Shown here: positions 15,207 through 22,095 of the stretch, in pieces
Layout of the letters: the number at the start of each line of letters is the position of its first letter
How positions within the stretch are numbered: the stretch's first letter is position 1
Source: Candidatus Segatella violae
GTDB lineage: Bacteria > Bacteroidota > Bacteroidia > Bacteroidales > Bacteroidaceae
Reading direction: 5' to 3'
Assembly: GCA_002440225.1 (NCBI GenBank)
Contig: DJSH01000077.1
Span: forward strand, 23,163 to 53,588
Length of the DNA stretch: 30,426 bases
Made by a program: the position numbers and the translations under genes
The notes under the pieces: generated by a model
The model's database searches: none
What the model was told of the DNA's origin: nothing
What the model saw: the letters and a program-made list of their open reading frames with translations, nothing else

Positions 15207-17537
15207 ATGAAACTACTCATAGAGGGATATCATTACGAGGAGAGTGCCATCGAGAGTCTGGGCAAGCTGATGGGCGAGCTGACTTGGAGGGATGGCACCA
15301 AGAGCAAGAGTTATGTGGGCTATTACTATAGTTCGCAGCTGGACGACTGTGTCTTCTTCCTGCCCAAGGTGGTGCTCGACGAGGAAGGCCTGCTCTTTGG
15401 AAGATACAAGCCTTCGGACGTTGTGGAGGTGGAGGAGATGCTGAAAGACAAGGAACAGGGGCTGGCTGACTATCAGTTTCTGTATGAGTTTACGGTTTGG
15501 CTGTATCGAGGTCTCAGGGAGTTTGTCAGGCTGAATCCTTCCTCGGACATCGTGATGACCAAGGACATCAGCAGCGTGACTCCCCAGGGCGACGAGGTGT
15601 CGAACACGTATCTCGACATCATGCTCTCGCTGGTGAGGTTTCATGAGGAGAACCAGGACTACTTGACCTTCGTGGTGAAGAACATGCACCGTGGCATGAA
15701 CAAGGTGAACTGGACGAAGACCATCTCCCATTGCCAGGCTTACGGCAAGGAAACGCCTGTATATCTGAATCCTGTGAACAAGCGCAAGATGGTGAACTAT
15801 GACGAGGAACTGCTCGTCATCTTCTATTCCATCCTCGACTATATGAAGCGTAAGTATGGATTCGACATCAAGATAAACTATCACTTCAATCTGTTGTCGG
15901 AGGTGGAGTTTGAGAACTATCTCGATTATTATGGTGTAATCCGCATGAAGCAGATACGCTACAAGTATTTCTCTGATAAAGATTTGAGGCTATGGACGCT
16001 CTGCAATGCTTTCTTCGAGCGGATGATGGAGATTCATAGCAGCCAACTCTATCAAGACTATTTGATGGTGACCGACTATCATGTGGTGTTCGAGGCGATG
16101 GTGGACGAACTGTTGTCGGACAAGGGACTGGACAAGGGAGACTTGAAGGCGCAGGAAGACGGCAAACGTGTGGACCATATCTACGCTTACCAAGGACTCA
16201 TCAATCAAGATAGAATCTTCTACATCGGCGACTCGAAATACTATAACATCGGAGCTGGACTGGGTGAGTATTCGGTATATAAGCAATATACTTATGCCAG
16301 AAACGTGATACAGCACAACCTGTCGCTCTTCCTGGAAGATAAACCAGACGAGAATGGCAAGAGAAAGAGACTGGGCAAGGATTATCTCATCTACCGTGAC
16401 GAGGACACTGATGGTTACAGCATCACGCCAAACTTCTTTATCTCAGCCCGCATCAATGAGATTGCCAGCCAGCGAGGATATGACAAGGACGAGTTGACTG
16501 CAAGAAACGATGTGGAGAAGTTGCGCCATTTCGAGAATCGCCTGTTCGACAGGGATACTTTGTTGCTCCAGCATTACGACATCAATTTCCTCTTCGTGCT
16601 CTCGCTCTATGCCCAGAGCAACGACGGACTGAAGGCGGAGTTCAGGGAGAAAACTCGCAGAAAGTTCAGGGAGAACATTCTGCAATACTTGGGAGATACC
16701 TATCAGTTCTACTCCTTGCAGTTGAAGCCTCGGGCAGGACAAGATGGGGAAGATGAGGATGACGAGCAGAGGCTGGATGCCATGCACCGTGCCATCGAGA
16801 AACATTTCAGAAGTAGCATAGGCAAGGTGTTCCGTCCTTACAGCGATGAGAAATTCATGTATGTGGCGGTGGAGCCAAAAGAGGAGTTTTATGAAGATAA
16901 CCTCCTGTTGCTGTCGGAGTTGAGCAAGGACTTTACTATCCGTCATTACAAGCTCAACACCAATCCGACTGACGAAATCAACAAGTTCTACCAGATAGAG
17001 GCGGAGCTGAGTGGTGTAGAGCCTGTGGGTGCTAAGGTCTTGAAAGGAGAGAAGCTAAGGTTGGAGGACTTTGCCGATGAGATGTTTTTGGTGGGCGGTT
17101 GGAGAAAGGAGAAGAACCAGCTGGCTTGGATCAAGGAGCACATGTGGTATAATGTACGCAAGATGGTACTTGGCAAGAATAGAAATGGTGTGCAGCGTAT
17201 AGAGAAGGGGCTGGCAGATGCTCACTATCTCTTGCTCTATGAGATAGGTGCGGATATGCCGAGCTATGAGCTTTACAGGATTGACAGCTATAAGGTTAGG
17301 GAGACGAAATGGATGGAGAAGTATGGCTATCCTGAGCCTTCGGGTAAATACATCGTCTATCGACTGGAATCGATGCCTAAGGAATTCGAGCGCATTGACC
17401 TTGACAAGGTGCTGAAGAACGAGATGGCGAAGGCTGTGCGTGAGCACCAGAAGAGGAAGGAAGACTATGGCCCGAAGGATTTCGAGGGTACGCCTGTGTA
17501 TCTGACGGGCAGGGAAATCATGGAGATTATAAAATAA
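15207..17537 (+). CDS. LlaJI-family restriction nuclease subunit (McrC/LlaJI.R2-like)
   Basis: A 776-aa protein. The central part matches the LlaJI restriction endonuclease family (PF09563): RVDHIYAYQGLINQDRIFYIGDSKYY, with a PD-(D/E)XK-type site formed by D323 (VDH) and D342-S-K344. It is followed by the typical YSVYKQYTYARNVIQHNL. In Lactococcus LlaJI, the R2 subunit carries the nuclease and R1 is an McrB-like motor; the gene at 12106 fills the R1 role here. The protein is intact and about 50-54% GC at its start. An unusual point is the insert of two small genes between the motor and nuclease genes. A strong terminator begins 6 bases after its stop codon. Confidence 0.9.
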   Translation: MKLLIEGYHYEESAIESLGKLMGELTWRDGTKSKSYVGYYYSSQLDDCVFFLPKVVLDEEGLLFGRYKPSDVVEVEEMLKDKEQGLADYQFLYEFTVWLYRGLREFVRLNPSSDIVMTKDISSVTPQGDEVSNTYLDIMLSLVRFHEENQDYLTFVVKNMHRGMNKVNWTKTISHCQAYGKETPVYLNPVNKRKMVNYDEELLVIFYSILDYMKRKYGFDIKINYHFNLLSEVEFENYLDYYGVIRMKQIRYKYFSDKDLRLWTLCNAFFERMMEIHSSQLYQDYLMVTDYHVVFEAMVDELLSDKGLDKGDLKAQEDGKRVDHIYAYQGLINQDRIFYIGDSKYYNIGAGLGEYSVYKQYTYARNVIQHNLSLFLEDKPDENGKRKRLGKDYLIYRDEDTDGYSITPNFFISARINEIASQRGYDKDELTARNDVEKLRHFENRLFDRDTLLLQHYDINFLFVLSLYAQSNDGLKAEFREKTRRKFRENILQYLGDTYQFYSLQLKPRAGQDGEDEDDEQRLDAMHRAIEKHFRSSIGKVFRPYSDEKFMYVAVEPKEEFYEDNLLLLSELSKDFTIRHYKLNTNPTDEINKFYQIEAELSGVEPVGAKVLKGEKLRLEDFADEMFLVGGWRKEKNQLAWIKEHMWYNVRKMVLGKNRNGVQRIEKGLADAHYLLLYEIGADMPSYELYRIDSYKVRETKWMEKYGYPEPSGKYIVYRLESMPKEFERIDLDKVLKNEMAKAVREHQKRKEDYGPKDFEGTPVYLTGREIMEIIK

Positions 17538-17542
17538 AAATA

Positions 17543-17587
17543 GCCTCCTTTCCACTTGGCTTTGTGCTTAGTGGAAGGGAGGCTTTT
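17543..17587. terminator. Strong hairpin terminator at the end of the defence island
   Basis: Arms GCCTCCTTTCCACT and AGTGGAAGGGAGGC form a 14-base stem with one wobble pair and a 17-base middle, followed by TTTT. The other strand also has a T-rich run after the stem, so it can stop transcription from both sides; the next gene faces it. Confidence 0.85.
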
Positions 17588-17594
17588 GTCCTTT

Positions 17595-17843
17595 TCATCC
17601 CCTTTGCTTCTCATAGATGAAGTCATCGGCGATATATCCGTTGCTCATCAGATACAGTCCCGTTCGTTTGTCGTGTAGCTGGGCGCAGGTCTTGCTGCGA
17701 TAGAATAGGTCGAGGGCGAGGGCTGGGGATATGTTGAGACGCTAGGATAGTTCGTAGGCGATGCCGCCAATGGTGAGACTCATTAGCAAATCCTGCATTT
17801 CTGGAGTCTTTGTGTCTATTTGATTATATTTCTTCTGTTCCAT
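17595..17843 (-). pseudogene. DUF3791-like small gene broken by one stop codon
   Basis: Read on the minus strand from the ATG at 17843, the frame encodes 82 residues, interrupted only at codon 34 by TAG (17744-17742). Around it the sequence is well preserved: LLMSLTIGGIAYELS before the stop, and RLNISPALALDLFYRSKTC plus DKRTGLYLMSNGYIADDFIYE after it. This is the DUF3791 pattern (helical start, then an LDxxTGLY..S-like block). DUF3791 genes are often followed by a DUF3990 gene as an apparent pair; no such partner is present, and the DNA downstream is the island's terminator. A single recent mutation is the simplest explanation. The codon would need to be a sense codon such as CAG, AAG or GAG in intact relatives. 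Confidence 0.75.
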
Positions 17844-17903
17844 TGTAAACTAGATATTTGTGGAGGATGTACTTGTTTGTTTTGCCCCATTTTGCCCCTT
17901 GGC

Positions 17904-19244
17904 TTATATTGGCGTAAACTTGAATATTGGGGCGGATATGGTGGTTGGCTGAAGATACATCAACATATAGATGGGACAATACAATATCTTTCCTTCTACT
18001 TCTAAGTTGCTATTGGAGAACACGATGGCACTAGGTATTTCGTATTCATCATTGCTCATCACGTTAGAGAGGGCATTGTGTCGCTTGTAGTCTTTGCCAG
18101 ACTTTATCTCGATGGGAAGTACCTTGCCTCTATCCTCTATGACGAAATCCAACTCTCCTTGCTTCTTGTTGTTGAAGTAATAGAGATTGTAGCCGTGCGC
18201 TCGCAGTTCTTGGGCTGCGAAATTCTCGTAGATGGCACCATAGTTGATGTCTGTCTTTCCTGTAAGCAAATCTATGGCGATGTCTTTGGCATACTGGCTT
18301 GCCAGCAACCCTACATCGCAGAGAAATAGCTTGAAAAGATTGCGTTGCTCTCCTAGTTTGAGGGGGAGGCGAGGCTCTTCCACATTGTAGGTTGGGAGGG
18401 CTACACCTGCATCTGCTAGCCATAGGAAAGAGTTTTTGTATCGCTCGAACTTTGCTTTCTCATTGAGGGCTTTTAATATGAAACGCTTGTTCTTGGCATT
18501 CAGCTCGGAAGGAATCAATTCGAAGATGTCTTTGATGTACAGCTTGTTTTTAGGGTCGTATTTGGAGATGTCTTTGCCATAAAAACGCATAATTTCCAGT
18601 TGGGCATCTTGCACCAATTGTATGTTGTTGGTATCAATATATTTTTGTACGGCTTCTGGCATGCCGCCGATAACGAGGTAGAGCCTGACAAGGTCATTGA
18701 ACTTGTCATGGATTGTTGGGTCAACAGGCTTTCTGTGGGTATAGCAATCCTTGACATGAGCCATAACTTGTTTGCTCATGCCTACAGCTTCTGAGAATTC
18801 TTCGAAATCGAGAGGAAACATTTCTTTTTCTGTCATGTAGCCCACGGGAATGCTGCGGATGTCTTTCATTTCCACACCCAGTAGAGAACCACTCATGGCA
18901 TAACGATAACTTCCGTCATCAACCAAAAATTTGATGGCAGTAATGATTTCTGGGCATTCTTGTACTTCATCAAAGAAAATAAGAGTCTTGCCTGGTATGA
19001 GTGCCTTTCCTGCTAGAGCTGAAAGGCGCAAGAGGATGTTCTTGGCACTTGAAGGGCTAGAGAAGGCCTCTTTGAATTTGGGTTCGCTAAGGAAATTTAT
19101 CTCCACGACAGTATCGAAGCATTCGTTTCCAATTTTTCGAATAGCGTATGTTTTACCAACTTGTCGAGCGCCTGAAATCAGAATAGCTTTCTTTTCTTTG
19201 CTGAAAAAATTGCGTAAATAATTGTATATCTTTCTGTTAAGCAT
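17904..19244 (-). CDS. DUF4143-type AAA ATPase
   Basis: A 446-aa protein of the AAA_14/DUF4143 family, common in Bacteroidales and of uncertain role. The N-terminal ATPase domain has Walker A GARQVGKT (25-32), a Walker B-like LIFFDEVQE (about residues 87-95) and a sensor-like YAMSGSLLG. The C-terminal DUF4143 part contains GAIYENFAAQEL and then a PD-(D/E)XK-like pattern (KQGELDFVIED, LPIEIKSGK). It is intact. The promoter lies 130-160 bases upstream, and its leader contains three exactly spaced repeats. It is unlikely to be part of the defence operon, since it faces it across a terminator, but it marks the island's right border. Confidence 0.88.
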   Translation of the reverse strand: MLNRKIYNYLRNFFSKEKKAILISGARQVGKTYAIRKIGNECFDTVVEINFLSEPKFKEAFSSPSSAKNILLRLSALAGKALIPGKTLIFFDEVQECPEIITAIKFLVDDGSYRYAMSGSLLGVEMKDIRSIPVGYMTEKEMFPLDFEEFSEAVGMSKQVMAHVKDCYTHRKPVDPTIHDKFNDLVRLYLVIGGMPEAVQKYIDTNNIQLVQDAQLEIMRFYGKDISKYDPKNKLYIKDIFELIPSELNAKNKRFILKALNEKAKFERYKNSFLWLADAGVALPTYNVEEPRLPLKLGEQRNLFKLFLCDVGLLASQYAKDIAIDLLTGKTDINYGAIYENFAAQELRAHGYNLYYFNNKKQGELDFVIEDRGKVLPIEIKSGKDYKRHNALSNVMSNDEYEIPSAIVFSNSNLEVEGKILYCPIYMLMYLQPTTISAPIFKFTPI

Positions 19245-19287
19245 AATATTGATACCTTTTCTATCTGTTATTCTGTGGAAATTGGAG

Positions 19288-19363
19288 CTTTTCCAACCAC
19301 TTTCAGATTGGAAAGTGTCACTTTTCCAACCAGATTAGCGGTTGTTTTTGCCACTTTTCCAAC
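19288..19363 (-). repeat. Three direct repeats with exact 33-base period in the leader of the DUF4143 gene
   Basis: GTTGGAAAAG (minus strand) occurs at 19354-19363, 19321-19330 and 19288-19297, spaced by exactly 33 bases. The first two units also share AATCTG near their ends. They lie between the promoter and the start codon. In one frame they read as an 11-residue repeat beginning VGK. Confidence 0.8.
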
Positions 19364-19374
19364 TTTTTGTGCTG

Positions 19375-19406
19375 CAAAAATAAGAAATATTTCTTGATGC
19401 TGCAAA
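19375..19406 (-). promoter_or_regulatory. Promoter for the DUF4143 ATPase gene
   Basis: On the minus strand, TTTG (19406-19403), a 20-base spacer and TATTTTTG (19382-19375). This is a full consensus Bacteroidota promoter. It leaves a leader of about 120 bases before the start codon at 19244. Confidence 0.75.
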
Positions 19407-19553
19407 TATTTTGAGGAATATTTGAGGGGAAATATACAAAAAATCCCTTGATGCAGGGAGCAAGGGGAAACTTGTTCTTGACATCAAGGGATGCGAATCT
19501 TGTGTATCAAAGGATATGTCTCTATTGATTCAAGGGAAACAATCCTTGAATTC

Positions 19554-20309
19554 TTACTTCGTTTTACCCACTGCCGCCTGGCTGAAGCCTTCGAGCATCG
19601 TAGGGCTGGCGATGGCCTTGCGTGAGCAGTAGTCGAACTCTACTTTCTTGTCGCCCTGGCTGGACTTCCAGCGGATGGTGAGCTTCACGGTCTTGCCCTT
19701 GGTGTCGGGCAGGGCGTTGTTGAGGTTGAAGGCTACGAGGGCATCGCCCAGGCGATACTGTGGGTCGCCGTTCTGGTTGTGGCGAAGCTCTACCTCGTAA
19801 GGGTTCTCCGGGTTCACCCCCGTGAGGAGGTTGATGTAGTGAGGCTTCTCTCCGCCCCAGAAGGCACGGAAGCGAAGGGTGAGATAGCCGTCCTCGGCGA
19901 TGGTTACCCAGTCGCGTACGATGTCAACGGCATCATTGCCATACTTGGCGTCGTTCTCGGCAGCGGTGGCAAGATATGGCTGAGGCTGCTTGGTCAGGAT
20001 GCTGTCCATCCAGTTTACGTTGATGACCTGGTTGTAGCCTTCGCTCTTCTCGTTGAGCACGTCGTAGTTGACGAGGGCTCTTACTTCCTTGCCGCCATAT
20101 ACGGGAGCCTTGAGGTTCTTGGCGAGCAGGGTGGTGTTGTCGTCGAGCTGCAAGTAGCAGGCATCGCCATTTTGCTTGACGGTTACCAGGGCGTTTGGCA
20201 ATACTCGATTCCAGTTGCAATCGTCGTCGTCATCGCAAGACTGGAAGGTGAATACGGATGCAAGCAAAGCTATAGCTAGCCACATTTTCTTCAAATTAAT
20301 CTTTCTCAT
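19554..20309 (-). CDS. NigD-like lipoprotein
   Basis: A 251-aa protein with a lipoprotein signal: basic start, hydrophobic stretch LAIALLASVFTF, lipobox FQSC with C25, then five Asp residues, a common outer-surface export-type signal in Bacteroidota. The body matches the NigD-like family: DWVTIAEDGYLTLRF, GGEKPHYINLLTG, VELRHNQNGDPQYR. The family is named after a gene in the nigrescin bacteriocin operon of Prevotella nigrescens; its function is unknown and most members are not near bacteriocin genes. No bacteriocin genes are seen here. The antiporter gene upstream has its own terminator, so this gene is probably transcribed alone. Confidence 0.88.
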   Translation of the reverse strand: MRKINLKKMWLAIALLASVFTFQSCDDDDDCNWNRVLPNALVTVKQNGDACYLQLDDNTTLLAKNLKAPVYGGKEVRALVNYDVLNEKSEGYNQVINVNWMDSILTKQPQPYLATAAENDAKYGNDAVDIVRDWVTIAEDGYLTLRFRAFWGGEKPHYINLLTGVNPENPYEVELRHNQNGDPQYRLGDALVAFNLNNALPDTKGKTVKLTIRWKSSQGDKKVEFDYCSRKAIASPTMLEGFSQAAVGKTK

Positions 20310-20428
20310 ATTTTTTTCCTTTCTGATTTTCTTTTCTCTTTTCTGATGATAAAATAAGAAAGGAACGGAAATATTGCTTCTCTTTTAGAAAAAGATTGTT
20401 AAAAAGAATGATGGAAGGGGGAGAGGGG

Positions 20429-20464
20429 GTAAAACAAAAGAACGTGCCTCTACTATGGGCACGT
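20429..20464 (-). terminator. Terminator after the NhaC-type antiporter gene
   Basis: On the minus strand, ACGTGCC (20464-20458) and GGCACGT (20448-20442) form a 7-base stem around a 9-base loop. It is followed by the T-rich CTTTTGTTTTACC. It starts about 20 bases after the antiporter stop. Confidence 0.75.
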
Positions 20465-20485
20465 CCTTTAGCTTTCTTTTATATT

Positions 20486-21988
20486 CTATTCGTTTGTAAC
20501 CTCTTTTGTAACCTCTTTTGGCTCTGGCTTCGGCACGAAACCTAAAATCGCCACGAGGCAACTCATCAGCGGGCTGATGATATTGAAGAAGCAGAAGGGC
20601 AGATATACCAATGTCGGGATGCCGAGCACGGTGCTCTGCGTCATACCGCAGGCGGTCCATGGTACCAATACTGAGGTAACGGTGGCGCTATCCTCCGTGC
20701 TGCGGCTCAATAGCTCTGGCTTGTAGCCACGTGCCGCATACTCCTCCTTGTAGATGCTGGCGTTCATGATGATGCTGAGGAACTGGTCGCCCATCACAAG
20801 GTTGAGCAGTACGCCCGATGTCACCGTAGAGCATACCAGCGAGACGGTGCTGTGGATGCTCTTGAGCAGCATCTTGGTGATGGCGTGGAGCATGCCGCTC
20901 GCCACCATGCACGAACCGAAACACATGGCGCAGAGGATGAGCCAGATGGTGTTGAGCATGCCTGCCATGCCTCGGGTAGCCACCAACTCGTTGATGCTGT
21001 CCAAGCCGCAGTCTACCTGGGTCTTGGTGTAACAGGTGGTCATGATGCCCTCGAAGAGGCTCTTGGCGGTTATCTCGCTCTCGCCGGCTATCTTCATCAG
21101 CACCTCAGGCTGGAGGATGAGGGCGCAGATGCAAGCGGAGAGGGCGGAGAGCAGGAGGGTGATGAGCGAAGGTGTCTTGCGATAGATGAGCCATCCGGTG
21201 AAGAGCGGCACGAGCATCGTCCAGAGGGAGATGTTGAAGCCATGGTCGAGGCCGGTGAGATACTGGCTGATTTCCACTGGCTTTCCGTCGTAGAAGATGC
21301 CGATGACCAGATAGAGCAGGATGGAGAGGGTGATGCTAGGCACCGTGGTGTAGAGCATGTAGCGGATATGCACGAAGAGGTCGGCTCCGGCGATGCTGGA
21401 GGCTAGCACGGTGGTATCGCTCATCGGCGAGAGTTTGTCGCCGAAGTAGGCTCCCGATATGATGGCTCCTGCGGTATATGGCGAAGGGATGCCGAGGGCG
21501 TCGCCGATACCCATCAGGGCGATGCCGATGGTGGCAATGGTGGTCCACGAGGTGCCTGTCATCACGGAGATTATCGACGAGATGATGCAGGCGCAAGGCA
21601 GGAAGAAGGTAGGCGACATGAACTGTACGCCATAATATATCAAGGTAGGCACCACGCCGCTGATCATCCAGGTGGCCGACATCATGCCGATGAGCAGCAA
21701 TATCAGAATGCTTACGCCGGCATCGCCCACGGTACTCTTGATTTTCTCCTCGAAGATGCTCCAAGGCATCTTATAGATAGCCATGCCGAGTGCCACGCAG
21801 ACGGCGGTGGCTATCATGAGGGCAACCTGCGAGGCTCCTGCCAAGGCATCGTCGGGGAAGAGGTTGACCACCACCACGATGAGGGCGATGAGGACGGCGA
21901 GCGGGATCACCGAAATGATGGGGTTGGGGCTCAGACTCCGGGTGGTATCTGATGCAGGATTCAGTTGTTGTTCCTTTGTTTGTTCCAT
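20486..21988 (-). CDS. nhaC: NhaC-family Na+/H+ antiporter
   Basis: A 500-aa inner-membrane protein with about eleven or twelve hydrophobic segments. The family block is clear: TGTSWTTIATIGIALMGIG, then PSPYTAGAIISGAYFGDKLSPMSDTT, the conserved ion-site region of NhaC proteins. NhaC proteins exchange sodium for protons, and some relatives exchange organic ions such as malate/lactate, so the substrate is not fixed by sequence. The last residues are encoded by a 12-base duplication (AAAGAGGTTACA twice on the minus strand), giving EVTKEVTNE. The gene follows the outer-membrane barrel gene by 107 bases, a gap that contains a REP-like hairpin. Confidence 0.9.
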   Translation of the reverse strand: MEQTKEQQLNPASDTTRSLSPNPIISVIPLAVLIALIVVVVNLFPDDALAGASQVALMIATAVCVALGMAIYKMPWSIFEEKIKSTVGDAGVSILILLLIGMMSATWMISGVVPTLIYYGVQFMSPTFFLPCACIISSIISVMTGTSWTTIATIGIALMGIGDALGIPSPYTAGAIISGAYFGDKLSPMSDTTVLASSIAGADLFVHIRYMLYTTVPSITLSILLYLVIGIFYDGKPVEISQYLTGLDHGFNISLWTMLVPLFTGWLIYRKTPSLITLLLSALSACICALILQPEVLMKIAGESEITAKSLFEGIMTTCYTKTQVDCGLDSINELVATRGMAGMLNTIWLILCAMCFGSCMVASGMLHAITKMLLKSIHSTVSLVCSTVTSGVLLNLVMGDQFLSIIMNASIYKEEYAARGYKPELLSRSTEDSATVTSVLVPWTACGMTQSTVLGIPTLVYLPFCFFNIISPLMSCLVAILGFVPKPEPKEVTKEVTNE

Positions 21989-22056
21989 TTTTTGTTTTCT
22001 CTCTTATTGTTTTTTTTTATTTTATGTTGAATGCTTTCTTGCTTATGGCTCCCTTG

Positions 22057-22077
22057 CCGCGGATTGCAAATCTGCGG
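22057..22077. repeat. REP-like small palindrome (GGATTGCAAATC type)
   Basis: CCGCGGATT and AATCTGCGG flank GCA and pair with one mismatch. The GGATTGCAAATC core is, from memory, a frequently scattered intergenic repeat in Prevotella/Bacteroides genomes. It lies between the stop of the barrel gene and the antiporter start and may also end transcription of the barrel gene. Confidence 0.5.
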
Positions 22078-22095
22078 GGACGCCTAACGGAGCAC

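Larger units (their letters stand above)
19245..19553. other. Intergenic region with leader repeats and inverted repeats
   Basis: These 309 bases hold the 33-base-period repeats, the ATPase promoter, a perfect 11-base inverted repeat ATCCCTTGATG (19443-19453) / CATCAAGGGAT (19482-19492), and an 8-base hairpin ATTCAAGG (19528-19535) / CCTTGAAT (19544-19551) next to the stop of the NigD-like gene. No gene is seen. Confidence 0.6.

Noticed and set aside
17904..19244. DUF4143 ATPase as part of the defence island
   Set aside because: It lies on the other strand behind a terminator with its own promoter, and this family is common across Bacteroidales outside defence loci.
19288..19363. CRISPR-like spacing of short repeats
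   Set aside because: The identical part is only 10 bases, there are three copies, and no cas genes are nearby; a leader or operator repeat fits better.
20852..21406. Plus-strand frame of 184 codons within the antiporter gene
   Set aside because: Antisense of clear NhaC coding sequence; very rich in Glu, Gly and His without domain.
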